A stretch of 64,000 nucleotides of DNA. Origin: Sphingomonas sp. HF-S4 (GTDB taxonomy: Bacteria > Pseudomonadota > Alphaproteobacteria > Sphingomonadales > Sphingomonadaceae). The DNA lies in NCBI RefSeq assembly GCF_032911445.1, contig NZ_JAWJEJ010000001.1, forward strand, positions 62,001 to 126,000, given 5' to 3'. Numbering within the stretch: position 1 is the stretch's first letter; the number at the start of each line of letters is the position of its first letter. Positions 21,663 to 31,870 of the stretch are shown piece by piece. The translations under genes were made by a program, and so were the position numbers. The notes below the pieces were generated by a model. The model was not told the origin of the DNA, made no database searches, and worked only from the letters and a program-made list of their open reading frames with translations.

Positions 21663-22193
21663 TCAAGTCGGCTCGCCGAAATCCTCGTGGACCATGTCGA
21701 TCTCGCGGACGCCGCGCTCGCGGCGGGCGGCGTTGACCAGGCCGCGGAGCGTCTCGCGGCGGGCGCGGGCGCGCTCGACATCGCGGATCACCAAAGGTGC
21801 GTCGCGGGTGGTCTCGTCCGACGAGGTGATGCTGATCGTACCGAGATCGGCGATCTGGTTGACGATCGAGAAATCGATGCGGACATCCTTGACGCGATAG
21901 AGTTCGATCTCGTCGATCGACTTGAGGAAGATGCCCCTGTGGAGGATCAGCCGGTCCTGCGTGACTTCATAGGCGGTGGCGAGGTTCTCGAACCATTTGG
22001 CGAGCAGGACGAGCAGCGCGGCGACCAGCGCGATCGGGAACAGCCATGCCCAGCCGGTGACCGGGCGCTGAGCGAGTGCCCAGATCGTCCCGACCACCCC
22101 GGCGAGCAGCAGCACGACGGTGCCCCAGCCGGCGAGCGTGCCGCGCAGCCAGCCCAGCGTGGACGAACGGAAACGATCGATGGCTTGCGGCAT
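21663..22193 (-). CDS. PH domain-containing membrane protein (YdbS/bPH2-like)
   Basis: This 176-residue protein has two transmembrane helices (about residues 20-60) followed by a bacterial PH domain, with YEVTQDRLILHRGIFLKSID and IELYRVKDVRIDFSIVNQIA. Such proteins are inner-membrane components of unknown function, often near lipid or envelope genes. It has its own promoter region, since the next gene upstream (the pseudopilin gene at 22247) ends 53 bp away on the same strand. Confidence 0.85.
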   Translation of the reverse strand: MPQAIDRFRSSTLGWLRGTLAGWGTVVLLLAGVVGTIWALAQRPVTGWAWLFPIALVAALLVLLAKWFENLATAYEVTQDRLILHRGIFLKSIDEIELYRVKDVRIDFSIVNQIADLGTISITSSDETTRDAPLVIRDVERARARRETLRGLVNAARRERGVREIDMVHEDFGEPT

Positions 22194-22246
22194 GTGTGCG
22201 GGCCTCCCTTTGCGGGAAGGATAGCGCGGATCGCCGCCGCTTCAAC

Positions 22247-22948
22247 TCACGCCGTATATTTGTCGCAGGTCGAGCGCGTCGCGGCGGGGGAGGGGTTGAA
22301 CAATTGCGACAGGTCGCGGCGGTCGCGCACGAGGAACGAGGCGACGTAGCGGAGCTTGGCAGGGCCCATGAAGGTGCCGCCGAACAGGCGCTGATAGTCG
22401 TAATTGACTTCGACGAAGATCAGCGCCGAGCCGCTTGCCGCGGTGACCACCGCGCCGGGATCGCCCATGCCGGTCGAAGTGGTGCCGGCATTGGCCTTGG
22501 TCGCGTCGGTTCCCGCGGTGGTGCTGGTGGTGCCGTAGCTCGAATCATAGCCCGTGCCGCGCTTGAGGCCGAAGCAGCGCTGCCAGTGGATGCGCTGGAC
22601 CGGGGCGGTATCGTAGCTTTGTTGAACGTTCTCGAGGCTCGAGACGGTCACCCGGCCATTGTCGCCGAGACCAATTGCAGCGCCTTGCAGCCGTGCGGCC
22701 TGGAGCGCGTTGTTGATGTCGAGCTCGCGAAGCTGGACGGTGGACAGCGAGGTCATCATCCCCATGCGCGAGCCGTTGTCGGCCAGATTCGAGGCGATCT
22801 GGCTGACGCGCAGATTGGCGATCGCGAGGTTGGCAGTCTCGATCCCGAAGCAGCCGAGCAGGAGCACCACCGGCAGCGCCAGGGCGAATTCGAGCATCGC
22901 GATGCCGCGGGTCGCCGCGGCGAAGCGGTGGAGCAGGGCGTGCGTCAT
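22247..22948 (-). CDS. TadE/TadF-like pseudopilin
   Basis: This 233-residue protein has the TadE-type N-terminus, a short basic segment followed by GIAMLEFALALPVVLLLGCF. It is a single hydrophobic helix that anchors a periplasmic domain and is processed like prepilin. Such minor pseudopilins belong to the Flp/Tad pilus system. I chose ATG 22948 because it overlaps the upstream stop (ATGA), as in the gene before it; an earlier ATG at 22954 exists. It is the third gene of a vWA-TadE-TadE/F cluster; the Tad motor genes are not in this window. Confidence 0.82.
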   Translation of the reverse strand: MTHALLHRFAAATRGIAMLEFALALPVVLLLGCFGIETANLAIANLRVSQIASNLADNGSRMGMMTSLSTVQLRELDINNALQAARLQGAAIGLGDNGRVTVSSLENVQQSYDTAPVQRIHWQRCFGLKRGTGYDSSYGTTSTTAGTDATKANAGTTSTGMGDPGAVVTAASGSALIFVEVNYDYQRLFGGTFMGPAKLRYVASFLVRDRRDLSQLFNPSPAATRSTCDKYTA

Positions 22949-23544
22949 TTGCATATCGTCGGGGGGTTGTTGACCGTCTGGCTGGCATAAGGCTGGTTCA
23001 TCAGCGTGGTGCTCGCGCTGAGCGTCGCGGTGCCCGACCAGCCGAACCAGCGCGCGACCGGGAAGAGCCGGCTATAGTCGACCGAGACGGTGTAGACGGT
23101 GACGTCGTTGGCGCCGCCCTGGCCGGTCCGGCCGGCATCGTCGTCCCAGCGACCATTGCCGTTGACGTCGGTGTAGCATTCGCCGGCATCGCGCACGCCG
23201 TTGCTGTTCGAGTCGACGAACGGCTCGGGCGCGATCGCGCTGAAGTTCGAATAATTGAGCCGGGTGGGGAAGCCCGCGGTGAAGCTCGCGCCCTTGGCGA
23301 TCGCCTGGACCTGGCTGAGCACCTTGGCGTCGATCGTCGCGGCCGTGGCGCCCTGGATCGCGCTGTCGCGCCCGGCCTTCTGCACCGCGCCGGTGACCGC
23401 GGCCTGGACATAGGCCTGATAGCCGAGCTCCATCAGCCCCATCATCAGCGTGAGCATCACCGGCGCGAGGATGGCGAACTCGATCGCGGCGGCGCCGCGG
23501 CGGTCGCCCGCCAGACGGGCCAGGAGGCGGCGCGCCGCGCTCAT
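22945..23544 (-). CDS. TadE-like pseudopilin
   Basis: This 199-residue protein starts with a basic MSAARRLLARLAGDRRG and the TadE helix AAAIEFAILAPVMLTLMMGL, followed by a periplasmic part containing an acidic repeat-like segment (VDSNSNGVRDAGECYTDVNG, then NGRWDDD) that resembles calcium-binding loops. It overlaps the vWA gene by ATGA at 23541-23544 and the next pseudopilin likewise, so translation is coupled. It probably forms part of the Flp/Tad pilus base or tip. The calcium-binding idea is inference. Confidence 0.83.
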   Translation of the reverse strand: MSAARRLLARLAGDRRGAAAIEFAILAPVMLTLMMGLMELGYQAYVQAAVTGAVQKAGRDSAIQGATAATIDAKVLSQVQAIAKGASFTAGFPTRLNYSNFSAIAPEPFVDSNSNGVRDAGECYTDVNGNGRWDDDAGRTGQGGANDVTVYTVSVDYSRLFPVARWFGWSGTATLSASTTLMNQPYASQTVNNPPTICK

Positions 23545-25343
23545 TGCGACACGCGCAGCATCGCCACCTGCTTGGCGATATTGGTGAAGGCGGCGGAGAG
23601 GCCCGAGCCGGTGGTGGTGAACAGCGCCTGGCTGGTGGTGGTGGCGCAGGCCTTCATCTCGTTGGTCGCGCTCGAATCGATCTGCACCGTCCAGACCTGG
23701 ATGTTGCGCGCCTTGGCCGCGCTGCATTCGGCGAGGAAGCGGGCGTTGTGATAGGCCTTCAAGTTGGTGAAGTCGCCGTTGCTCACCCGCCGGTCGTAAT
23801 ATTCGTTGCCGTACATCCCGTAGACGCCGGTGTTGGGCGACATGTCGCCGTCGGTGAGGAACACGATCACGCGGTTCGGCGCCTGGCGCGCGGGCCAGGC
23901 GGCGGTGTCGTCTGCGAAGATGCCCGTGGGCGAGATCAGCCGCGTGCCCCAGATCATCCCGACATCGTGATAGGTGCCGCCGATCGCGCGGAAATCGGTG
24001 GCGTTGACGAAGTTCGACACCTGCGTGCGGGTCATCGTCTTGAGGCGCGCGACCGGCTTGCCGCACGAGACGAAGCCCTGCTGGAGCGACGACGCGGCGC
24101 CGCCGACATTGGGGTGGCTGCTGCTGTCGCCGGTCGATGTCGCGTCTGCCCTGCTGCCGTAATTGTTGCGGGCGTAGAACAGCTCGGGCCACATCGGGCG
24201 CCACTGGGTGTCGATATTGCTGCCCGGCACCAGATCGGGATCGAGATCGGGCGGCAGCGCCGTCTGGCTGAAGCTCGTCGCGCCGGCGGTGGTGGCGCGC
24301 TCCTCGATGCAGCCCGCCCAGCGATTGGTGCTGCCGTTGGTCTTGCTGGGATCGATGACCGCATTGCCGGCGACATAGTTGCGCACGTCGAAGTTGAGCT
24401 GTTGGTAGCGCCAGGTCGGCGTGCCGAACCAGGTGCCGGTCTGATAGCGCGACTGATATCCCCACTGACTGTTCGCACTGCCCGAGCCGCCGACCATGTA
24501 GGAGGGCGAGATCGAGGTGATCGCCTTCCCGGCATTCACGGTCGAAGTGTAGGTAACGAAGCCGTAGCGGATGTGGGTCGACGGATCGGCGGCCGAGGCC
24601 ATCGTGTCGTAGAAGCTCATCACCGCAGAGCGCAAGGCCGCCATGCGCGAGCCGCTCTTTTCGGGGACATAATAAGCGGTGCTGCCGGGATAGCCGGCGA
24701 CGCTGTCATTGCCGCTGGCGGTGCCGTCGGCGGGGCGGCTGTAGCTCGTCGCGCCGGCCGAGCCGACATAGTTGTTGCAGGTGCTGTCGTCGTCGCTCGG
24801 CAGGCAGGCCATCGAGCCGGTGGTGTCGAGGACGAAGATCACGTCGGTGTCGGCGATGTCGTAGCTCGCCTGGCAGGTGACGTTGATCTGCTGGGTAGCG
24901 AAGCCGAACATCGTCATGATCGTCATCGGCACATTGGCGCTGGCGGCGCCCGCGACCTGCGCGTCGGCGGTCTTGGACGGCGTGAAGCTGGCGGACGCGG
25001 TCTTGAACCAGCCGGTGCGGAAATTGTTGTTGAAGAAGGTCTGCGCCTGCGCGGTGGCGGTGGCATCGAGCGTGGTGTTGGTGAGCGAGACGTCGGTCAT
25101 CGACTTGCGGCCGGCGAGCACGCCGGCGTCGCAGGCCTGCTGGAGCCGCGCCTTGACGACATAGAGCCGCGCGGTGTCGATCGCGCAGCCGCAGAAGGCG
25201 GCGAGCGGCAGGAGCAGCGCCGCCATCATCGCCAAGGTGGTGCCGCGGCTGTCGCGCGCGAGCCGCACCATGAACCCCGAACGCTGCTGCCGATCCTGCT
25301 TCAAGCCCACGCTCCGCACTGGGACCGGGATGCGGTCCGTCAT
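23541..25343 (-). CDS. TadG-like protein with von Willebrand factor A domain
   Basis: This 600-residue protein begins with a basic segment and a hydrophobic helix (GTTLAMMAALLLPLAAFCGC) and an LYVVKARLQQACDAGVLAGR signature typical of TadG. It carries a vWA domain with MIDAS motif VIFVLDTTGSM near residue 180 and Gly/Ser/Thr-rich insertions. TadG-type proteins are anchored in the inner membrane and help in Flp pilus assembly or surface adhesion. The chosen start has no clear ribosome-binding site; ATG 25271, 24 codons later, is an alternative. It leads the three-gene cluster. Confidence 0.83.
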   Translation of the reverse strand: MTDRIPVPVRSVGLKQDRQQRSGFMVRLARDSRGTTLAMMAALLLPLAAFCGCAIDTARLYVVKARLQQACDAGVLAGRKSMTDVSLTNTTLDATATAQAQTFFNNNFRTGWFKTASASFTPSKTADAQVAGAASANVPMTIMTMFGFATQQINVTCQASYDIADTDVIFVLDTTGSMACLPSDDDSTCNNYVGSAGATSYSRPADGTASGNDSVAGYPGSTAYYVPEKSGSRMAALRSAVMSFYDTMASAADPSTHIRYGFVTYTSTVNAGKAITSISPSYMVGGSGSANSQWGYQSRYQTGTWFGTPTWRYQQLNFDVRNYVAGNAVIDPSKTNGSTNRWAGCIEERATTAGATSFSQTALPPDLDPDLVPGSNIDTQWRPMWPELFYARNNYGSRADATSTGDSSSHPNVGGAASSLQQGFVSCGKPVARLKTMTRTQVSNFVNATDFRAIGGTYHDVGMIWGTRLISPTGIFADDTAAWPARQAPNRVIVFLTDGDMSPNTGVYGMYGNEYYDRRVSNGDFTNLKAYHNARFLAECSAAKARNIQVWTVQIDSSATNEMKACATTTSQALFTTTGSGLSAAFTNIAKQVAMLRVSQ

Positions 25344-25445
25344 TTGGAGCGCCTTTTGGGGTGGGAATGGAAAAGAGGTAGTTTCCAGTGGGTTAGGGAG
25401 TTTTGCCCTGCGGGGTTTTACGGATGCAGGGGTGGAATGATTCGC

Positions 25446-25473
25446 TTCCCCTCTCTGCTCGCAGGGAGGGGAG
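25446..25473. repeat. GC-rich palindrome between tadG-like and copper chaperone genes
   Basis: CTTCCCCTCTCTGC and GCAGGGAGGGGAG pair almost perfectly around TC, followed by TCTTTTG on the plus strand. It lies beyond the stop of the copper chaperone gene on the minus strand and belongs to the palindrome family of this window. Confidence 0.6.
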
Positions 25474-25482
25474 TCTTTTGGT

Positions 25483-25920
25483 TTACCGGGGCGCCGGGTC
25501 GCCGGCGGCGACGACCTGGGCCTGGACCTCGACGCGCTTGCCGCTGGCGAAGGCGAGCGCGAGCGGGATGCGGGTGCCCGGCTTCACGTTGGGGCCGAGA
25601 TCGAACAGCATGACGTGGCGGCCGCCGGGCGCGAAGGCGACGCTCTGGCCCGCGGGGACGGTGACGGTATCGACCGGCCGCATCGCCATGACGCCCTGCG
25701 TGGTGACGGTCTCGTGAACCTCGGCGCGCAGGGCGGCGGGAGTGGCAACGGCGAGCAAGGTGTCGGCGGTGGCGCCGCCCTGGATCGTGAAATAGGCGGC
25801 GCCCGGCCGGCCCTGGACCGCGGGCAGCCGCGCCCAGGCGTCGCGCGCGGCGAGCTCGGCGGGCTTGCCGCAGCCCGCGAGCAATAGCGACGCCGCAACG
25901 ATCACCGGAAATCCACGCAT
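25483..25920 (-). CDS. PCu(A)C copper chaperone lipoprotein
   Basis: This 145-residue protein has a lipoprotein signal (VIVAASLLLAGC) and the DUF461/PCu(A)C domain, with an H-x-n-M motif in VHETVTTQGVMAMRPV and the HxM of GRHVMLFDLGPNVKPG. These residues bind Cu(I) for delivery to cytochrome oxidase. The start ATG 25920 is preceded by GGGAG; the open frame extends further. It is divergent from dnaK, with 176 bp between the two starts. Confidence 0.88.
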   Translation of the reverse strand: MRGFPVIVAASLLLAGCGKPAELAARDAWARLPAVQGRPGAAYFTIQGGATADTLLAVATPAALRAEVHETVTTQGVMAMRPVDTVTVPAGQSVAFAPGGRHVMLFDLGPNVKPGTRIPLALAFASGKRVEVQAQVVAAGDPAPR

Positions 25921-25964
25921 CGACCCGTCTCCCATTTCGGGATGCTCCCTAGAATTCCACCCTT

Positions 25965-25992
25965 CTTGCGGCAAGCGCCAGCGCACCTATAT
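25965..25992 (+). promoter_or_regulatory. Possible heat-shock (sigma-32-like) promoter of dnaK
   Basis: CTTGCGG (25965-25971) is followed after 14 nt by CCTATAT (25986-25992). The arrangement resembles the CTTG-N14-CCnTAT pattern of RpoH promoters. It is a pattern match only. Confidence 0.35.
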
Positions 25993-26056
25993 CGCTTTCG
26001 CAACTGCTGCTCCGGCGTCGCCTGATCGGGACGCGCGGGAGGGCAAGTTTTTGTTT

Positions 26057-26079
26057 TTGAACACTGACCTTGAACACTG
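26057..26079. repeat. Direct repeat in the dnaK leader
   Basis: TTGAACACTG occurs twice (26057-26066 and 26070-26079), three bases apart and 18 bp before the dnaK start. Confidence 0.8.
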
Positions 26080-26096
26080 GGGGCCAACGAGGGACC

Positions 26097-28010
<1,914 letters not shown>

Positions 28011-28018
28011 CGGACACC

Positions 28019-28129
28019 CCTCCCTTTCCCCTGCGGGGAGAGGGCCGGGGAGAGGGGGAGTGGGGCGAATGTGCGAGCGTTTCCGCGAGCGTGCCCCTCT
28101 CCCAACCCTCTCCCCAATGGGGAGAGGGC
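28019..28129. repeat. Palindrome-rich element between dnaK and dnaJ
   Basis: Runs of CCCTCTCCC/GGGGAGAGGG type occur at 28019-28060 and 28094-28128 in inverted orientation. They can form local hairpins or one larger stem. The right-hand hairpin is described separately as a terminator. Confidence 0.65.
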
Positions 28130-28134
28130 TTTTT
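28106..28134 (+). terminator. Hairpin with T run that also contains the dnaJ ribosome-binding site
   Basis: CCCTCTCCCC (28106-28115) pairs perfectly with GGGGAGAGGG (28119-28128) around AAT, followed by CTTTTT ending at 28134. It has the shape of an intrinsic terminator. The 3' arm is also the only Shine-Dalgarno sequence for dnaJ, eight bases before its ATG, so it may reduce dnaJ expression by termination or by hiding the ribosome-binding site. Confidence 0.7.
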
Positions 28135-28136
28135 GA

Positions 28137-29255
28137 ATGACCACCGAAGTCGATTATTACGAACTGCTCGAAGTCGAGCGCACCGCGGACGATGCGACGC
28201 TGAAATCGGCGTACCGCAAGCTCGCGATGAAGTTTCACCCCGACAAGAATGGCGGGTGCAAGGATCACGAGGCCAAGTTCAAGGCCGTCAGTGAAGCCTA
28301 TGACTGCCTGAAGGATCCGCAGAAGCGCGCGGCGTACGATCGCTTCGGCCATGCGGCGTTCAAGAACGGCATGGGTGGCGGCCCAGGCCATGGCGCGCAG
28401 GACTTCGGCGCGTTCAGCGACATCTTCGAAAGCGTGTTCGGCGAGTTCATGGGCGGGCGCGGCGGCGGCCGACCCAATCTGCGCGGCGCAGACCTGCGCT
28501 ACGACATGGAGATCAGCCTGGAGGATGCCTATCATGGCAAGACCAGCGAGATCACCGTCGACGTTTCGGGCGCGTGCGACAGCTGCACCGGCAGCGGCGC
28601 GACGCCGGGGACGCAGGCGCATGCCTGCAAGCAGTGCAACGGCCATGGCAAGGTGCGCGCGCAGCAGGGCTTCTTCATGGTCGAGCGGACGTGTCCGGTC
28701 TGCCACGGCGCGGGCCAGGTCATCAGCGATCCGTGCCGCGACTGTCGCGGCGAGGGGCGGACCGACAAGACCAAGACGCTCAAGATCAACGTGCCGCCCG
28801 GCGTCGACGAAGGCACGCGGATCCGGCTGAGTGGCGAAGGCGAGGCGGGTGCACGCGGGGCGCCTTCGGGCGACCTCTACATCTTCCTCCACGTTTCCAA
28901 GCATTCGATCTTCGAGCGGCAGGGAACGACCCTGTTCGCCAACGCGCCGATCAGCTTCACGACCGCGGCGCTGGGCGGCGAGATCGCGCTGCCTGGGCTC
29001 GACGGCGAGACGATCACCGTCAAGATCGGTGCGGGTACCCAGCCGGGCCGCGAAGTGCGGCATCGCGGAGCGGGCATGCCGGTGTTGCAGGGCCGCGGGC
29101 GCGGCGACCTGGTCGTGCGGCTCGACGTCGAGATGCCGAGCAAGCTGACCGCCAAGCAGCGCGAGCTGCTCGAGGAATTCCGCGCGACCGAGACGGGCGA
29201 CGAATGCCCGCAATCGAGCGGCTTCTTCGCCAAGTTGAAGGCGGCGCTGGGCTGA
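28137..29255 (+). CDS. dnaJ: Chaperone protein DnaJ (Hsp40)
   Basis: This 372-residue type I Hsp40 has an N-terminal J domain with HPD in MKFHPDKNG, a Gly/Phe-rich linker, a zinc-finger domain with four Cys motifs ([32 protein letters not shown]) and C-terminal substrate-binding domains. It delivers clients to DnaK and stimulates its ATPase. It starts two bases after the T run of the upstream hairpin, with GGAGAGGG in the stem as ribosome-binding site. A strong terminator follows. Confidence 0.97.
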   Translation: MTTEVDYYELLEVERTADDATLKSAYRKLAMKFHPDKNGGCKDHEAKFKAVSEAYDCLKDPQKRAAYDRFGHAAFKNGMGGGPGHGAQDFGAFSDIFESVFGEFMGGRGGGRPNLRGADLRYDMEISLEDAYHGKTSEITVDVSGACDSCTGSGATPGTQAHACKQCNGHGKVRAQQGFFMVERTCPVCHGAGQVISDPCRDCRGEGRTDKTKTLKINVPPGVDEGTRIRLSGEGEAGARGAPSGDLYIFLHVSKHSIFERQGTTLFANAPISFTTAALGGEIALPGLDGETITVKIGAGTQPGREVRHRGAGMPVLQGRGRGDLVVRLDVEMPSKLTAKQRELLEEFRATETGDECPQSSGFFAKLKAALG

Positions 29256-29263
29256 CCTTCTTC

Positions 29264-29297
29264 ATTCCTCCCCGAGACAAACTCGGGGAGGAATTTG
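29264..29297 (+). terminator. Terminator after dnaJ
   Basis: ATTCCTCCCCGAG (29264-29276) pairs perfectly with CTCGGGGAGGAAT (29282-29294) around ACAAA, followed by TTG. The stem is 13 bp and lies nine bases after the dnaJ stop. The T run is short. Confidence 0.75.
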
Positions 29298-29448
29298 ATT
29301 AGGTCGCTTTCAGTAAAAGTGGCGATCAAGTGGCCGCTTTTCCTGCGAAATCCAAGTCTAGGCAAGGAAATCCCAAGAATATTGGACGAATTGGCCCTCC
29401 AAGCGTATGCTCATTTCAGAGGCGAAACGGCCTCCGGGGGACATCGCC

Positions 29449-30486
29449 ATGCTGGCACGGCTTGTCGAAGCGCTGCGGCGCCTAGTTCGCTTGTTCGATT
29501 GGTTCGCGTCGCAAAGCGCTGACGCGCCGGCCGCGTCACCACCGCCGCCAGAGCCGGCGCTAGCGGGGAGTAAGCCCGCCCCGACTCCCACCCCGCCGCC
29601 GCCTGCACCGCCGCCGCCCGCACCGCCTGCCGAGGGCATGCTGGTGTTGCCGCAGCTCATGGCGGTCGCCGGCGAATTCCCGCAGCGCGCGGGCGGTGCG
29701 CCCGCGACCTATACGCTGGGTATGATCCAGAGCTTCGCCGGCGGAGGCGGGGCCTATGGCGCTCCGCCCGCCGATGGGCGCGAAATCCCCGTCGCCGAGA
29801 ACCAGCCATTGATGGCAGTGATCGGGCTTACCTTCGGCGGCGACGGTTCGCGGCTGGCGCTGCCCGATCTTCGGTCCCGCACGCCGATCGGCGGTGCGCA
29901 GCTCGGCCTGGAGGGGCAGCACACGCTGGGGATGACCTATCTGATCGCGACCAATGCGGAGAGCGGCGCGCCGCTGCTGGGCATGGTCGCCGCGTTCGCG
30001 GGTAGCTTCGCACCGTCAGGCTGGACCGTCGCAGACGGGCGGATGCTGCCGATCTCGGCCAATGTGCCACTCTACCAGCTGATCGGGCACAGCTTCGGCG
30101 GCAGTCCGGTGGGGTTCAACCTGCCCGATCTCGACGGATTCGCAGTGATCGGCGCGGGGGAAGGGTCGGGGATCGCGCCGATCGCGCTGGGCGGGCGCGT
30201 CGCCGAGCCCGTGCCCGCGCTGGCGCTCGACTATCTGATCAGCGTTGAGGGCGAGGCTCCGCCCAGCGGCGGCACCGGTGCCTTCCCGCAATCGGGGAAC
30301 TGGCTGGGGCAAGTGGTCGCCTTTGCCGGCAGCGAGGTGCCGCAGGGCTGGGCGTCGTGCGACGGCGCGCTGATCGAGGCCGACGCAGCGCCCGCGCTGT
30401 TTGCGCTGCTCGGCACCCGTTACGGCGGCGACGGCCGGAGCTTCGCGCTGCCCGACCTGCGCGGGCGGATTCTGGTCGGGGGCTAA
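29449..30486 (+). CDS. Triple tail-collar (microcystin-dependent protein-like) protein
   Basis: This 345-residue protein has a short N-terminal helix, then a Pro-rich linker (about residues 35-65), then three tail-collar domains, each ending in a G-G-D-G-S/R-type turn and LPDLRxRxxxGG. Examples are LTFGGDGSRLALPDLRSRTP and TRYGGDGRSFALPDLRGRIL. The middle copy is less regular. Such domains occur in phage tail fibres and in MdpB-like proteins of unknown role. ATG 29449 has GGGGGAC upstream; ATG 29407 lacks one. Its stop overlaps by four bases that of the convergent M15 peptidase. Surface display or a tail-derived particle is possible but no other tail genes are present. Confidence 0.75.
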   Translation: MLARLVEALRRLVRLFDWFASQSADAPAASPPPPEPALAGSKPAPTPTPPPPAPPPPAPPAEGMLVLPQLMAVAGEFPQRAGGAPATYTLGMIQSFAGGGGAYGAPPADGREIPVAENQPLMAVIGLTFGGDGSRLALPDLRSRTPIGGAQLGLEGQHTLGMTYLIATNAESGAPLLGMVAAFAGSFAPSGWTVADGRMLPISANVPLYQLIGHSFGGSPVGFNLPDLDGFAVIGAGEGSGIAPIALGGRVAEPVPALALDYLISVEGEAPPSGGTGAFPQSGNWLGQVVAFAGSEVPQGWASCDGALIEADAAPALFALLGTRYGGDGRSFALPDLRGRILVGG

Positions 30487-31301
30487 CGCCCGTCGTCGCT
30501 CCAGTGCGGCGGGTCGGAGGCGAGCTTTCGGACGCCATAGGTCGCGCCGATCGCGTGGAGATCGGTATTGGTGTCGCCCGAGCGCGGGGCGCCCACGGCA
30601 CGGGGGCGGCCGGCCTTGTCCTTGACCTGGATCGTGCCCGCCCAGCCGATCGTCATGTCGATCGCGCGGCCCTCGATATGGCGCGAAGTGAGCGAGGGCT
30701 GGAAGGCAATGCCGAACAGGTCGACCATCTCCTGCGCGCCTTTCCTGGAGCGGGCCAGGTCGCCATGATCCCAGGTGATCGCGCAGCCGGGGAAGGCGGG
30801 GACGTCCCCGGGTGCGACCGAGCCGTTGGCGACGCGCCAGCTATAGTGCATCAGCTTGGCGCGTGTGGGGTTGCGCAGCGTCGCCGAGACCTTGACCGTG
30901 GCGCCGGCATCCTTGAGCACGTCGACAAAGGCGGCGACGTTGGCGCGGAACGGCTCGATCAGGTCGTCGATCGCAGAACTGTTCGGGAAACGGGCCTGGT
31001 TGGCGTGCCACCAGGCCGCGCCGCTGAGATTGGCCGGGGGCGTGGGCGCCGGGGCTGCGCGGCTAGACAGCGCGTTCCAGGTGCGCCCGCCCGGATCGAT
31101 CCGGGCATCGGGCTTGCTCGCGCCGAGCACGCGCGTCTGGAATGCCTCGATCGCGGCGATCGTCAGCGGCCCGCAATTGCCGGTGGTGGGAAGGACGGTC
31201 TGGTTGGTGTCGGCCAGCCAGCCATTGAGCAGATGCTGAACGACCAGCACGTCGGCGAGTTCGTTCTTGCCGCCTTTGCCTACCGATGCCCCGATCGCCA
31301 T
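30483..31301 (-). CDS. Peptidoglycan-binding and M15-type peptidase protein
   Basis: This 272-residue protein has an N-terminal peptidoglycan-binding-like region (LADVLVVQHLLNGWL; LTIAAIEAFQTRVLG) and a C-terminal M15/VanY-like peptidase signature, SRHIEGRAIDMTI with PHWSDDG, where H, D and H would bind zinc. It would cleave D-Ala-containing crosslinks in cell wall material. There is no evident signal peptide, as in phage endolysins or secreted-by-tail enzymes. It is convergent with the tail-collar gene, with a four-base overlap. Both could be phage-derived. Confidence 0.72.
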   Translation of the reverse strand: MAIGASVGKGGKNELADVLVVQHLLNGWLADTNQTVLPTTGNCGPLTIAAIEAFQTRVLGASKPDARIDPGGRTWNALSSRAAPAPTPPANLSGAAWWHANQARFPNSSAIDDLIEPFRANVAAFVDVLKDAGATVKVSATLRNPTRAKLMHYSWRVANGSVAPGDVPAFPGCAITWDHGDLARSRKGAQEMVDLFGIAFQPSLTSRHIEGRAIDMTIGWAGTIQVKDKAGRPRAVGAPRSGDTNTDLHAIGATYGVRKLASDPPHWSDDGR

Positions 31302-31390
31302 TGCCCGTCTCCCCCTGACTGACCACGCCCAAGTTAGGCGCGAAGCGGGCGATTGGGAAGACTATCGCCCTGCCGCGCTATCCGCGCCCG

Positions 31391-31777
31391 TCAGTCCGGC
31401 TGCTTGCAGTGGACGTTGAGCGTGGTGCCGGTGGCGATATAGACGAGATTGGTGGTATTGTTCGGGTCATAGGGCACGTCCGACGGGGTGCAGGTCGCCG
31501 TCTTGCCGGCGACGGCCTGGACCTGAACGCTGAAGCGCGTGCCGGGCTGAAGCACGCCGAGGCTCTTGAGGTCGATGCACCTTTCCTGCCCGATCGGGAA
31601 GGAGCTGGACCAGGGCGTCTGCGTGCCGCCGGTAGTCACGCGGATCTTGGCGGCGTAGCCGGCGCCGGCTTTCAGCATTACGCACGCCTTGGATTGCGCT
31701 GCTGCCGACGAGGGCAAGGAAAGAGTGCCTGCCGCGATAGTGAAGGCGCCAAGGATTACTTTGGATGTAGTGCGCAT
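31391..31777 (-). CDS. Secreted hypothetical protein, 128 aa
   Basis: This 128-residue protein has a good N-terminal signal peptide (KVILGAFTIAAGTLSLPSSA, cleaved near AAAQS) and a mature part of about 100 residues with three conserved-looking Cys residues (SKACVML, RCIDLKSLG, HCKQPD). These may form disulfides in the periplasm. No family is recognised. It stands alone, ending 89 bp from the start of the M15-type peptidase gene and starting 93 bp from the heme oxygenase gene end. Confidence 0.65.
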   Translation of the reverse strand: MRTTSKVILGAFTIAAGTLSLPSSAAAQSKACVMLKAGAGYAAKIRVTTGGTQTPWSSSFPIGQERCIDLKSLGVLQPGTRFSVQVQAVAGKTATCTPSDVPYDPNNTTNLVYIATGTTLNVHCKQPD

Positions 31778-31870
31778 CTTCGTCTCCCTGCTCGGTTCTG
31801 TTCGAGCAGGATGCGCGCACGGATGTGGTGTGTAAATCGCGTGATTTGTCCGGTTTGGAGAGAGTTCCGT

